Below, piece after piece: positions 28,014-37,093 of a stretch of 64,000 nt of DNA (the stretch's first letter is position 1; every line of letters starts with the position of its first letter). Made by a program: the position numbers and the translations under genes. The notes under the pieces were generated by a model that searched no databases, had not been told where the DNA came from, and was given only the letters and a program-made list of their open reading frames with translations. The stretch comes from Gammaproteobacteria bacterium (GTDB taxonomy: Bacteria > Pseudomonadota > Gammaproteobacteria > Nitrosococcales > Methylophagaceae): positions 118,035-182,034 of the forward strand of contig JAOUJZ010000001.1 of the NCBI GenBank assembly GCA_029882915.1, in the 5' to 3' direction.

Positions 28014-28027
28014 TTGATCCAGATCAA
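28014..28027 (+). promoter_or_regulatory. Perfect FNR/Anr box
   Basis: TTGATCCAGATCAA matches the FNR consensus TTGAT-N4-ATCAA exactly. It is centred about 80 bp upstream of the ATG of small protein copy 2. A CATAAT -10 candidate at 28047-28052 would put the centre near -39 to -41 from the start of transcription, the class II activator position. Confidence 0.85.
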
Positions 28028-28046
28028 TGCCTTTAGATCGTAAATA

Positions 28047-28052
28047 CATAAT
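28047..28052 (+). promoter_or_regulatory. -10 candidate for small protein copy 2
   Basis: CATAAT (5 of 6 to TATAAT) is placed correctly relative to the FNR box for class II activation. Confidence 0.45.
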
Positions 28053-28100
28053 CATTACGCTAGTTATTTGTCCCAACCAATTTAGTGAGAGGTGGTTATC

Positions 28101-28205
28101 ATGGAAAAACTGGAAACGTGGATTATTGAAAGCTTTACTGGAATTATTTTTGCCTTTGGCTTGTCGTGGATAGCTCTGGTCGTTTATGGCTTAGTAATGT
28201 CTTAA
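28101..28205 (+). CDS. 34-aa single-helix membrane protein (copy 2), FNR box upstream
   Basis: A second 34-codon ORF missing from the ORF track, homologous to copy 1 along its full length. It begins MEKLETWIIESF and continues as one helix (IIFAFGLSWIALVVYGLV). GAGAGGTGG lies 7-15 nt before the ATG as ribosome-binding site. A perfect FNR box lies upstream and a strong terminator downstream, which makes a complete one-gene transcription unit induced at low oxygen. The adjacent genes are the nitrate respiration cluster and PEP synthase. I do not recognise the family. A small subunit or stabiliser of a respiratory membrane complex is the favoured guess. Confidence 0.85.
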   Translation: MEKLETWIIESFTGIIFAFGLSWIALVVYGLVMS

Positions 28206-28229
28206 CATCTCATTTTCCCAAGCAACATT

Positions 28230-28264
28230 AAAAGGCGGATTACATTAAGTAGTCCGCCTTTTTT
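28230..28264 (+). terminator. Rho-independent terminator after small protein copy 2
   Basis: A 14-bp stem (AAAAGGCGGATTAC / GTAGTCCGCCTTTT, one G-U pair, 5-nt loop) is followed by Ts. Confidence 0.9.
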
Positions 28265-28338
28265 AATGTGCATTGTTGCCAGATCATCATCATTGGCTTA
28301 GCATCAAAGTATTCAAACAAAATGCAGGGACTATAGTA

Positions 28339-30744
28339 ATGACATATCAGTATATTCGCCTTTTTTCTGAGATCAACATTGATGATGTCGACAGTGTCGG
28401 AGGAAAAAATGCCTCCTTGGGTGAAATGTATCGTGAACTCGCACCGCGAGGCATTAAAGTTCCTAATGGTTTTGCTACCACCGCTGAAGCCTATCGCTAT
28501 TTTTTACATCATAACAAACTTGAAGCTCCGATTGCCGATGCATTGAATACTCTTGATATCCATGACACACAGGCGCTCGCTAAAACAGGTGCTAAAATCC
28601 GCTCATGGATTAATAATGCTCATCTACCCTCCGATTTCATCACTGAAATAGAGCACGCATACCAACAATTAGAAACAGAGTATGGTGCAGGAGTCGATGT
28701 CGCAGTTCGAAGTTCTGCCACGGCAGAAGACTTACCAGATGCCTCGTTTGCTGGCCAGCAGGAAACACACCTTAATATCAGTGGTACAGGACAACTGCTC
28801 CATAGTTGCCGTCAAATCTTTGCCTCTTTGTTCACTAACCGAGCAATATCCTACCGTAACGACAAACACTTTGATCACATGTCAGTGGCATTATCCATTG
28901 GTATTCAGAAGATGGTGCGTTCAGATAAGGCCTCCTCGGGTGTTATGTTCACCATCGATACTGAAACCGGCTTTCGTGATGTAGTGCTTATCACTGCTGG
29001 CTGGGGTCTGGGTGAGAATATTGTGCAAGGTACTATCAACCCTGATGAATTTTATGTTTTTAAACCAACACTAGCGTCCGGTCACCGTCCCATTCTTAAA
29101 CGCCAATTAGGCAGTAAAAAAGTCAAAATGATCTACGCAGATGGTGATACCCATGCTGGTTCTACCCGCAATGTAAAAGTAAACCCTGACCAACAGCAAC
29201 AGTTCTGCATCAATGATGATGAAGTCATCGCTCTGTCAAAAATGGCTGTCATAATCGAACAACATTACAGTCGCAAAGCTGGCCGTGCTGTGCCCATGGA
29301 TATTGAATGGGCCAAAGATGCTGACAGTGGTGAACTGTTTATTGTGCAAGCACGGCCAGAAACCGTTGAATCAACGAAAGCATTACATGCACTTGAAAAT
29401 CATGTTCTGGGTCAACGTGGAAAAGTATTGGTTGAAGGTAAAAGTATTGGTAGCAAGATTGCCTCGGGAAAAGTTCGCATTATTCTAGAAACTAGCCAAA
29501 TGCATCAATTACAACCCGGGGAAGTTCTGGTGACAGATATTACCGATCCCGACTGGGAACCAGTAATGAAAATAGCCAGTGCAATAGTGACCAATCGGGG
29601 GGGACGAACCTGCCACGCTGCCATTGTCGCTCGTGAACTGGGAATTCCGGCGATTGTAGGTACTAATATCGCTACTCAGATTATGAGTACTAATGATGAG
29701 GTGACTGTCTCCTGCGGTGAAGGTGACACGGGATTTGTCTATCAAGGGATCCTACCCTACCACATCGAAAACATTGATATGACCACCATCTCACGGCCCC
29801 AACATACTGATGTCATGTTGAACCTGGCAAATCCAGAAATTGCATTTGAAACCAGTATGCTACCTAACTCTGGTGTAGGGCTATGCAGAATGGAATTTAT
29901 TATCAATAACAGTATTCGTATTCACCCCAATGCCTTATTAAATTTTGATCAATTACCTCAAGATAAGCAGCAGCAAATCGAATTATTAACCAATGGTTAT
30001 ACCGATCCTAAAACGTTTTATGTCCAACGTCTTGCTGAAGGTGTTGCGACCATTGCTGCAGCTTTTTACCCCAAACCTGTTATTGTTCGATTGAGTGACT
30101 TCAAATCCAATGAGTATGCAGCTCTGATCGGCGGCGACATTTATGAGCCTGTCGAAGAAAATCCAATGATTGGTTTTCGTGGTGCCACCCGCTATCCCAG
30201 TCCTGCTTTTGCTGATGCCTTTGCCCTAGAATGCGCTGCCATTCGTCTGGCGCGTGACACCATGGGGCTAGATAACATTGCAGTGATGATACCGTTTGTA
30301 CGTACCGTTGTTGAAGGTCAGCGTGTTATCGAATTAATGGCTCAACATGGTTTGATTCGTGGGCAATCAAACTTGAAGGTCTATTTGATGTGTGAAATTC
30401 CGGCTAATGTTCTGCTGGCAGACCAATTTCTTGAACTGTGTGACGGCTTTTCAATAGGTTCGAATGATTTAACACAACTGACACTTGGAGTTGACCGTGA
30501 CTCCAGTATTTTAGGCAATTATGATGAACGTGATGAAGCTGTACTTAAATTGATTGAGATGGCGATTGAAGCCTGTAATAAAGCAGGAAAATATGTTGGG
30601 ATCTGTGGTCAAGCAGCATCAGACTTCCCAGAAATAACTCAATTTTTAGTCAAGAAACATATCAACTCAATTTCACTTAACCCTGATAGCGTGGTCGAAA
30701 TGACCAAAGTTATTTATGATATGGAACAATCACTCAATCATTAA
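28339..30744 (+). CDS. ppsA: Phosphoenolpyruvate synthase
   Basis: PEP synthase converts pyruvate, ATP and water to PEP, AMP and phosphate for gluconeogenesis. The ORF track starts at a TTG at 28273, which lies only a few bases after a terminator. The ATG at 28339 (MTYQYIRLFSEI) has AGGGA 8 nt upstream and matches the family start, giving 801 aa. The N-terminal ATP-grasp-like domain shows VRSSATAEDLPDASFAGQQET. The phospho-histidine swivel domain has GGRTCHAAIVARELGIPAIVG, and the C-terminal TIM barrel ends with the acid/base Cys in YVGICGQAASDFPE. No PpsR regulatory kinase gene is adjacent. The gene is free-standing between the small-protein genes and a convergent HD-GYP gene. Confidence 0.96.
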   Translation: MTYQYIRLFSEINIDDVDSVGGKNASLGEMYRELAPRGIKVPNGFATTAEAYRYFLHHNKLEAPIADALNTLDIHDTQALAKTGAKIRSWINNAHLPSDFITEIEHAYQQLETEYGAGVDVAVRSSATAEDLPDASFAGQQETHLNISGTGQLLHSCRQIFASLFTNRAISYRNDKHFDHMSVALSIGIQKMVRSDKASSGVMFTIDTETGFRDVVLITAGWGLGENIVQGTINPDEFYVFKPTLASGHRPILKRQLGSKKVKMIYADGDTHAGSTRNVKVNPDQQQQFCINDDEVIALSKMAVIIEQHYSRKAGRAVPMDIEWAKDADSGELFIVQARPETVESTKALHALENHVLGQRGKVLVEGKSIGSKIASGKVRIILETSQMHQLQPGEVLVTDITDPDWEPVMKIASAIVTNRGGRTCHAAIVARELGIPAIVGTNIATQIMSTNDEVTVSCGEGDTGFVYQGILPYHIENIDMTTISRPQHTDVMLNLANPEIAFETSMLPNSGVGLCRMEFIINNSIRIHPNALLNFDQLPQDKQQQIELLTNGYTDPKTFYVQRLAEGVATIAAAFYPKPVIVRLSDFKSNEYAALIGGDIYEPVEENPMIGFRGATRYPSPAFADAFALECAAIRLARDTMGLDNIAVMIPFVRTVVEGQRVIELMAQHGLIRGQSNLKVYLMCEIPANVLLADQFLELCDGFSIGSNDLTQLTLGVDRDSSILGNYDERDEAVLKLIEMAIEACNKAGKYVGICGQAASDFPEITQFLVKKHINSISLNPDSVVEMTKVIYDMEQSLNH

Positions 30745-30843
30745 TTAATAACCCTGTTTACCTGCACCAGAAAAAATTCTTACAGGTACTGATGTGATTA
30801 AAATAAGGTGATTTACTCCATGAAGTCCTTTGATGAGATAGCA

Positions 30844-31962
30844 TCACACTGTTTCTTTAAAGCGTTCTTGAATAGATTCAACTTCTTTCATATTCGCTAA
30901 TAAAGCATTCACACAGTCCTGTTCTAGTGTCTTACCAGCAAGCTGTTTCAATTTCTCAATAGCCCTGTCATTACTCCATGCCTCTTTATATGGACGCTCA
31001 CTGGTTAAAGCATCAAACACGTCAGCCACGGCAACAATACGAGCCTCGAGAGGAATATCATTACCTTTTAATCCAGAAGGATACCCACTGCCATCAATAG
31101 CTTCATGGTGGTATTCAATTACGTTGCTTAACATCTCTATATATTCAATCCGCTGCATTCCAAAATTATCGATAAGCATATCGATCATGTCACGACCTAT
31201 TCTGGAATGTCTCTTCATGATTTCCATCTCCTCAGAATCGAGTTTTCCAGCTTTAAGTAAAATGTTATCTGGAATCGCTGTTTTGCCAATGTCGTGCATT
31301 GGTGCAAACATAAAAAGATGTTCAATATATGAATCATCTAGGCCATATTTTTCAGCTATTTCAGTAGCTATAAGTCGGCTATATCGTGACATGCGTTCAA
31401 GATGTTCACCTGTTTCAGGATCACGGGTATGCGTCACATATAACACTGTTCTCAAAGCAGCGACTAATGTCTGAATAGTGGTTAATTCATTGATTACCAT
31501 TAAGCTGATGATATGAGCATACATATCTATATCTGTTAGCACTTTCTTCTTAAACACATTTTTTTCATCAGCATTGAAGAATATGAAACCGTAACATTTG
31601 CCATCACTGATCATGGGTAATGTATAACTTGCAGCGTAGTCTTTTTGAGCTATTTTCCTAGTGTGTTCATGATCGTTGTCAGCAACAGTCAATGGCCGAT
31701 TGATGACTCGAGGCACCCCCTCTTCCAGTACCTTTTTAAGTGATGGCACATTATCCAGTGTGGTCTGATAATGCTCTAGTATAGTCTCATCACCACTTTG
31801 CAAATAGGTCTTAAGGGTATTGCTCTTTGCATCATAAATCGTGATGGAAATACGAACAATAAATGGAAAATACGTGCTAATTCTTTGATGTATCTCAGTT
31901 AACTTATCACGTAGTGGAATTTTCTTATTAAGCTCAAATAAACTATAGTCATATGCATACAT
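30844..31962 (-). CDS. GAF-like/HD-GYP domain phosphodiesterase
   Basis: A 372-aa cytoplasmic protein. The N-terminal ~150 residues look like a GAF-type sensor domain (FPFIVRISITIYDAKSNTLKTYLQ ... CYGFIFFNADE). The C-terminal HD-GYP domain carries the metal-binding HD in MHDIGKTAIPDNILLK, HSRIGRDMI, YHHEAIDGSGYPSGLKG (the GYP motif) and DVFDALTSERPYK. These ligands are intact, so cyclic di-GMP hydrolysis is the expected activity. There is no receiver or transmembrane segment. It is convergent with ppsA and followed upstream by rlmD on the same strand. The signal for the GAF part is unknown. Confidence 0.9.
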   Translation of the reverse strand: MYAYDYSLFELNKKIPLRDKLTEIHQRISTYFPFIVRISITIYDAKSNTLKTYLQSGDETILEHYQTTLDNVPSLKKVLEEGVPRVINRPLTVADNDHEHTRKIAQKDYAASYTLPMISDGKCYGFIFFNADEKNVFKKKVLTDIDMYAHIISLMVINELTTIQTLVAALRTVLYVTHTRDPETGEHLERMSRYSRLIATEIAEKYGLDDSYIEHLFMFAPMHDIGKTAIPDNILLKAGKLDSEEMEIMKRHSRIGRDMIDMLIDNFGMQRIEYIEMLSNVIEYHHEAIDGSGYPSGLKGNDIPLEARIVAVADVFDALTSERPYKEAWSNDRAIEKLKQLAGKTLEQDCVNALLANMKEVESIQERFKETV

Positions 31963-32082
31963 TTAGATCTCATCCTTAAGGAAAAATTCACCTTCTCGTG
32001 GTAAGTGATTTATGGTACAGCTAAAACCAGAAAGAGATCAACCTTGAAATGCTCATCAGCCATCATTATCAAGCCTATTTAG

Positions 32083-33414
32083 TTACTTTTTAATAAACAA
32101 AGCGATGGATTCAACATGCGTGGTATGTGGAAACATGTCCATTACCCCTGTCGACACCAATGTGTAGCCAAATTTGTTCACCAGTTCACCCGCATCACGA
32201 GCCAATGTAGCAGGATTACACGACACATAAACCAGTCTCTCGGCCCCTAAATCTGCCAGTTGATGAAGTACTTCAAACGCCCCACTGCGAGGGGGGTCCA
32301 ATAAGACCTTGTTGAACCCCGACTTTGCCCAAGGGTAATCCTTTAATTCAGTTTGAGTTAAATCCGCTTGTTCAAAATCAGCATTGCTTAACTTATTTTT
32401 TAAGGCATTTTGACGTGCGCGTCTTACTAATGCCTCATCGCCTTCTACACCAACGACCTCAGTCACACGTCTTGCCAATGGCAAAGTAAAATTACCTAAA
32501 CCACAGAATAAATCCAAAATACGATCTTCAGCAGTCACTTCTAATAACTCCATCGCACATTCAATCATTTTATGGTTGATGCCTGCATTCACCTGAGTAA
32601 AGTCATTGGGTTCAAAATCCAAAGTTAAGCCTTCTTCTGGTGCATAACTAAGTTGTGGATTTTCAGGCCAGATCGGTGTCACCGTATCAGGACCGCCAGA
32701 CTGTAGATAAATCCACAAGTCATTGGCTTGTCCATAGGTTATCAATGCCTGTTGATCCTGTTCAGATAAGGGATCCAGATTCCTGAAAACCAGTGCAACA
32801 TGATCATCATCCATCGCCACTTCAATTTGGGCAATCCGGTTATGTGCTTCCAGCTTAGCGATCATGTCGCCCAGTTCAGCCAGACGTGAGCCTACACGCT
32901 GATCAAGTACCTCACATCGTTCCAATAACGCCAAATAAGGCGTCCCTTTTTCCCTGAAACCCACAAGTACTCGACCTTTCTTTGGTACATGTTTGACGCC
33001 CAACCGTGCTTTACGTCGATAGCCCCACAATGGCCCAGTTAAAGGTTCTAACCATTGTTGTGGTGTCAGTTTTCCGAAATGGGTGAGATGTTCGGCAAGT
33101 GTTTTTTGCTTCAATACCAATTGCGCTTGAGGAGCCATATGCATCAAACTACAACCGCCACAGAGCCCAAAATGTTGGCACTTCGGCTCAACTCGATCAG
33201 CGGCAGCATTCAGTACTTCAACAGTACGTCCTTCATCATATTTACTGTGCTTACGTGTGTAGACAAACTTAACTGTTTCCCCGGCCAATGCGCCATCAAC
33301 AAATACCGTCTTACCTTCTATTCTGGCTACACCACGGCCATCATGCGACAGGGTTTCGACATTTGTTTCAACGGGATCCTGCGGTAATCTTTGTCTACGG
33401 TTACGTCTTGCCAT
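32083..33414 (-). CDS. rlmD: 23S rRNA (uracil-1939-C5)-methyltransferase RlmD
   Basis: RlmD (RumA) methylates U1939 of 23S rRNA with S-adenosylmethionine. The 443-aa protein begins with a TRAM domain (VETNVETLSHDGRGVARIEGK). The [4Fe-4S] ligands are in CQHFGLCGGCSLMHM with a fourth Cys later in LLERCEVL. The Rossmann SAM-binding motif is DLFCGLGNFTLPLA, and the catalytic region shows LLDPPRSGA and VYVSCNPATLARD, with the nucleophilic Cys in the latter. Length equals E. coli RlmD (433). It has its own unit: a terminator separates it from ydbL upstream. Confidence 0.96.
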   Translation of the reverse strand: MARRNRRQRLPQDPVETNVETLSHDGRGVARIEGKTVFVDGALAGETVKFVYTRKHSKYDEGRTVEVLNAAADRVEPKCQHFGLCGGCSLMHMAPQAQLVLKQKTLAEHLTHFGKLTPQQWLEPLTGPLWGYRRKARLGVKHVPKKGRVLVGFREKGTPYLALLERCEVLDQRVGSRLAELGDMIAKLEAHNRIAQIEVAMDDDHVALVFRNLDPLSEQDQQALITYGQANDLWIYLQSGGPDTVTPIWPENPQLSYAPEEGLTLDFEPNDFTQVNAGINHKMIECAMELLEVTAEDRILDLFCGLGNFTLPLARRVTEVVGVEGDEALVRRARQNALKNKLSNADFEQADLTQTELKDYPWAKSGFNKVLLDPPRSGAFEVLHQLADLGAERLVYVSCNPATLARDAGELVNKFGYTLVSTGVMDMFPHTTHVESIALFIKK

Positions 33415-33451
33415 CTATTTAAATCTCTATGATATGTGCTGAAATAAAAAA

Positions 33452-33477
33452 TCCAGTGATGTTGTAACATCGCTGGA
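33452..33477 (-). terminator. Rho-independent terminator of the lepA-ydbL operon
   Basis: A 12-bp stem (TCCAGTGATGTT / AACATCGCTGGA, one G-U pair) with a T6 run on the minus strand follows ydbL. Five Ts on the + strand side could also let it act in the other direction. Confidence 0.85.
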
Positions 33478-33532
33478 CCTTTTTCGTTAATTTTTAATTT
33501 TTTCGCTTGCAAGCATTATAAATGCTTACAAA

Positions 33533-34132
33533 TTATTTCTGCTGCCAATTACCACTGCTTTGATACCACCATCCTGATGATGCATTACTGATCCAGCGAC
33601 GAGCAAAGGTTGCCTGAATATCAGCTTGCCATTCTGGATGACCATTGGCACGAGCAATTTCAGCATACAATGCATTGCGATCTTTATTTTCGTCAGCTAC
33701 CAGACTTTTAACTGTATTTCTATCTTTCAAAGCAATGACTTTAGCATCACGTATTGTAATCAAGCCTTTATCGGTTAGTCCCACTGCACCACTGGCATAA
33801 TGAGGGCTCAGACTATTGTGTCGTGCTTTCATCTTTGCCTGTATGGCATTAATAGCTGGCGAACTGATATTCAGGTTTGCTTCTGCTGCTGCCGGTGATA
33901 TTAGCCAATTCAACATCGCTAATGCCATGCTGTTTTGTTGATCTTGTTTAAACTGACTTTGATCTTCTGGTGTCGATGATTCTTTAGGTGCTGTTTCCGA
34001 GCCCCACACATCTTCAATAATACGATCGGCTGCTTTTTCTGCAGCAGCGGCTGGGAAATATATGTTAATCGTCACACAAGACACTAACATTAAACCCGTC
34101 ACACTGCCTGTTAACCATTTGAAAATCTTCAT
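33533..34132 (-). CDS. ydbL: YdbL-family DUF1318 lipoprotein
   Basis: A 199-aa exported protein of the DUF1318/YdbL family. The N-terminus has a short hydrophobic segment ending in a lipobox (SVTGLMLVSC), then the family's VTINIYFPAAAAEKAADRIIEDVWG stretch. The C-terminal half has the conserved NAIQAKMKARHNSL and ITIRDAKVIALKDRNTVKSLVADEN segments. In E. coli, ydbL follows ydbH and ynbE, and YdbH is an AsmA-like phospholipid-transfer protein. Here it follows the YdbH homologue by 11 bp and no separate ynbE is seen. The combination suggests that the lipobox-bearing N-terminus may replace YnbE, but this is inference. Confidence 0.85.
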   Translation of the reverse strand: MKIFKWLTGSVTGLMLVSCVTINIYFPAAAAEKAADRIIEDVWGSETAPKESSTPEDQSQFKQDQQNSMALAMLNWLISPAAAEANLNISSPAINAIQAKMKARHNSLSPHYASGAVGLTDKGLITIRDAKVIALKDRNTVKSLVADENKDRNALYAEIARANGHPEWQADIQATFARRWISNASSGWWYQSSGNWQQK

Positions 34133-34143
34133 GATATCTCCTT

Positions 34144-36204
34144 TTATTTAACAACCGGCCCCGAGCTTTTACTGACTGCTTTTAAGCGTTCAATCAAATC
34201 AGGCCAATTTACCCGACGAGTATAACCGACAACATTAATTCGCGGTGGCAAACCGCCACCTTTTACAATGTAATAGCCTTGTTCGGCTTCACCAACACCA
34301 GACATCTCACATACTTCATTTGTAAGTTTGCATTTTAGACCCAGTCGCTGATAAGAAAAATCCTCAAAAAAACGTAAAAAACTACGTGACAAAACGCCAC
34401 CAGCGCCACCACCAATCTGGGATAAATTATCCACTGCTTTTTGGCTGATTCGACGACGGCTTTTATCACCTTCTGGAGTAGAAAAGCTGGCATCAAACTC
34501 TACTGGTTGCCAGTTGGAAAGACGAAGGTTTGTCATTTTACCATTCAATTTTCCGGTGATTTTACCAAAATCAAATGTTTGGGTGAGTGTTTCCAGGTCC
34601 AGTCCTAAAAGATCAACATTGGCATACAACTGCGGCAAGGCGCCAAAGGGTTTGTCTAGCCGTAAGTTACGAATCACCGTTGTGCCATCAAACAATTTAA
34701 CCATTAACGCCCCATCAACCTGAATATGCTGATCGACATAACTGACATTTGGAATCACCCCGGATAACTTACCATGTAATAGAGGCCATTTTAGAGCAGT
34801 ACTTAATGACTCCATTGAAATCGGTGTTAATAAACCATCAAATGACCATGTTGTTCCTTCTTCTCCTGGTCGTTTAAGACTAAAGGTATTGACTTGTAGC
34901 TCTCCATCTAAAACTGGCAACCGCCAAAGATCTATGAGATCCAGAGAGGAGGATGTGATCTGCGCTTTAATGTGAGATGCGCCTAATGGAATAGCATATA
35001 CATAGCCGCCTTTCCACTGTAGTTCTGTCTGCACAGGGTGAGTGTAGTTTGCCCAGCCTACATTTCCTGAGAGGTCATCAACACCAAATCGCCCATCAGC
35101 ATCATCGATAAACACCTGGTTTAACCCTAGAGTCAGATGATAGTTATCTGCCTGTTGGTGAAACTTTAGATCAACCTCACCAGCCAACTCAATATTGTCT
35201 AATGCTGTACCCATTATAAAAGGCTGTAACCATGTCTGATACAACTGAGCGATATCGGCTTGTTTCAAGTCCAGACTCAACTGCTCAATATGATCCACGC
35301 TACCACTAAAATGTCCTTCAAGCTGAGCAATATTGTTATGCTTAATTGTTGCATTGCTCACTACAATCTTGCCCGTATTCTGTTGCCACTGACCCTCAGC
35401 CAACAATGTCATCGGCGCAGTAGAAAAATCAATAAACACCGGCTCGCCATATCCCTGGCCTTTATCAATACTCAGCTCGGTTTGCCACTGCCAGTCCTGA
35501 TTGTCATTCACTAGGTTAAGCAACAATGCAGAGGCCACATTTTCAGTTACATACTGACCTGTAGTATCACTTAAATTAATACCGGTTGCAGTCAATTTTA
35601 AATTTAGATTTTTAAGCGTATCAGCCCGCTGTCCATCCATTGCTACTGCCAGTTTTACTTCACCATCAATGCTCCAGCTTGTAAGTAGTTGAACATGTTT
35701 ATCCGATAAATATGGTGATAAAAAACGAGCAAGTGGCGTTAATAAAGCTGATGATGTATCGGCTGTTAATGTCCAGTTGTTTTTTTCAATGCTGACATTA
35801 ACTGTGAACGATGCTGATGCCAGAGATAAATCTTTGATGGCTAATTGATACTTCTCATCATCAGGTTGCCCCATGATGGTAAAGGCTAAATTTTGCTGTC
35901 CCAACTCCTGATGCTGAAAAGCCATTTGACCACTATTACAGGAAAACTGTTGTGTCAATAATACCAACTCATCACATTGTAGATTTACATTATTGATGCG
36001 ACCTATTGGTAGTGCCAAGTTGATACTGTCGGCTTTTGCAGTTAAACCCAGTCCCTGAGTTGTTAACAGCACATCAAACTTCAGATTTTGTGCTTGAATA
36101 TCTTTAAAGGCCCACTGTCCAATCGACAATGTCAGGCTGTCACTGCCAAAACTCATAGCTGACCATAATAAACATAGTATGGCTAAGCATAATTGTTTAG
36201 GCAT
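34144..36204 (-). CDS. ydbH: YdbH-like AsmA-superfamily envelope protein
   Basis: A large exported protein likely to bridge the inner and outer membranes, related to E. coli YdbH, one of the AsmA-like proteins that support phospholipid transport. The ORF track begins at a GTG inside cysM. I prefer the ATG at 36204, directly after the cysM stop, because it gives a signal peptide (MPKQLCLAILCLLWSAMSFG) and 686 aa. The body has the repeated beta-strand pattern of the family and the C-terminal domain with GGGAGGVLSRSFLRFFEDFSYQRLGLKCKL and a GEAEQGYYIVKGGG region. It is followed by ydbL. Confidence 0.82.
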   Translation of the reverse strand: MPKQLCLAILCLLWSAMSFGSDSLTLSIGQWAFKDIQAQNLKFDVLLTTQGLGLTAKADSINLALPIGRINNVNLQCDELVLLTQQFSCNSGQMAFQHQELGQQNLAFTIMGQPDDEKYQLAIKDLSLASASFTVNVSIEKNNWTLTADTSSALLTPLARFLSPYLSDKHVQLLTSWSIDGEVKLAVAMDGQRADTLKNLNLKLTATGINLSDTTGQYVTENVASALLLNLVNDNQDWQWQTELSIDKGQGYGEPVFIDFSTAPMTLLAEGQWQQNTGKIVVSNATIKHNNIAQLEGHFSGSVDHIEQLSLDLKQADIAQLYQTWLQPFIMGTALDNIELAGEVDLKFHQQADNYHLTLGLNQVFIDDADGRFGVDDLSGNVGWANYTHPVQTELQWKGGYVYAIPLGASHIKAQITSSSLDLIDLWRLPVLDGELQVNTFSLKRPGEEGTTWSFDGLLTPISMESLSTALKWPLLHGKLSGVIPNVSYVDQHIQVDGALMVKLFDGTTVIRNLRLDKPFGALPQLYANVDLLGLDLETLTQTFDFGKITGKLNGKMTNLRLSNWQPVEFDASFSTPEGDKSRRRISQKAVDNLSQIGGGAGGVLSRSFLRFFEDFSYQRLGLKCKLTNEVCEMSGVGEAEQGYYIVKGGGLPPRINVVGYTRRVNWPDLIERLKAVSKSSGPVVK

Positions 36205-36205
36205 T

Positions 36206-37093
36206 TTATTGTGCCGGAAACACGCCTGTAGATAGATAACGATCACCTCGATCACAGATGATGCTTACGATGACTGCATTGGACACTTGTTCAGACAACC
36301 GCAATGCTGCTGCCACTGCACCGCCTGATGACACTCCACAAAAGATCCCTTCTTCTGTTGCCAGTTTACGCATGGTATCTTCAGCAACATTTTGCTCCAT
36401 ATCCATGATTTGATCCACGCGATCTGGCTCAAAAATCGTCGGCATGTAGTCTTTTGTCCAACGGCGTATGCCCGGAATACTGGCACCATCTACAGGTTGA
36501 ACACCCACTATCTGTATATCTGAATTTTGCTCTTTCAAATAACGGGATACGCCCATTATGGTGCCTGTCGTGCCCATTGCACTGACAAAATGGGTAATTT
36601 CACCGTCAGTATCACGCCAAATTTCCGGCCCGGTTGTTTCATAGTGCGCCAGTGGATTATCAAAGTTACCAAATTGGTTCAGCACCTTGCCTTTACCTTG
36701 TGTTTCCATTTCCAGTGCAAGGTCCCGTGCCGCTTCCATACCCTCAGTCAGAATGATTTCAGCGCCATAGGCTCGCATGGATGCGCGACGTTCTTCACTC
36801 ATGTTTTTGGGCATGATCAACACCATTTTATAACCCAGAATGGCCGCAACCATCGATAACGCTATACCAGTATTGCCACTAGTGGCTTCAATTAACCTAT
36901 CACCCGGTTGAATGTCACCTCTTGCCTGTGCCTGACGAATCATACTGATCACAGGTCTGTCTTTTACTGAACCAGCCGGATTATTGCCTTCCAACTTCAC
37001 CAGAATAGTATTACTTGTCTGGCCTGGTAGTCTTTGCAATCGTACAAGAGGCGTATTACCAATAAAGGCGTCAATTGTTGGGTAATTGTTCAT
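36206..37093 (-). CDS. cysM: Cysteine synthase B (O-acetylserine sulfhydrylase)
   Basis: CysM is a PLP enzyme that makes cysteine from O-acetylserine and sulfide or thiosulfate. The ORF start at 37117 overlaps acpS by 47 bp. The internal ATG at 37093 gives [20 protein letters not shown], which aligns with CysM starts, so I use it (295 aa). The PLP lysine lies in PAGSVKDRPVISMI, and the substrate loop is EATSGNTGIALSM. The phosphate-binding GTTGTIMG and the GVSSGGAVAAALRL serine loop are intact. Its acetylserine could come from CysE at 7.4-8.2 kb. It overlaps acpS by 23 bp, within the lepA operon. Confidence 0.94.
   Translation of the reverse strand: MNNYPTIDAFIGNTPLVRLQRLPGQTSNTILVKLEGNNPAGSVKDRPVISMIRQAQARGDIQPGDRLIEATSGNTGIALSMVAAILGYKMVLIMPKNMSEERRASMRAYGAEIILTEGMEAARDLALEMETQGKGKVLNQFGNFDNPLAHYETTGPEIWRDTDGEITHFVSAMGTTGTIMGVSRYLKEQNSDIQIVGVQPVDGASIPGIRRWTKDYMPTIFEPDRVDQIMDMEQNVAEDTMRKLATEEGIFCGVSSGGAVAAALRLSEQVSNAVIVSIICDRGDRYLSTGVFPAQ

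Noticed and set aside
28273-28338. TTG start for PEP synthase
   Set aside because: It lies only 9 bp beyond a terminator T tract; the ATG at 28339 has a good ribosome-binding site and the family N-terminus.
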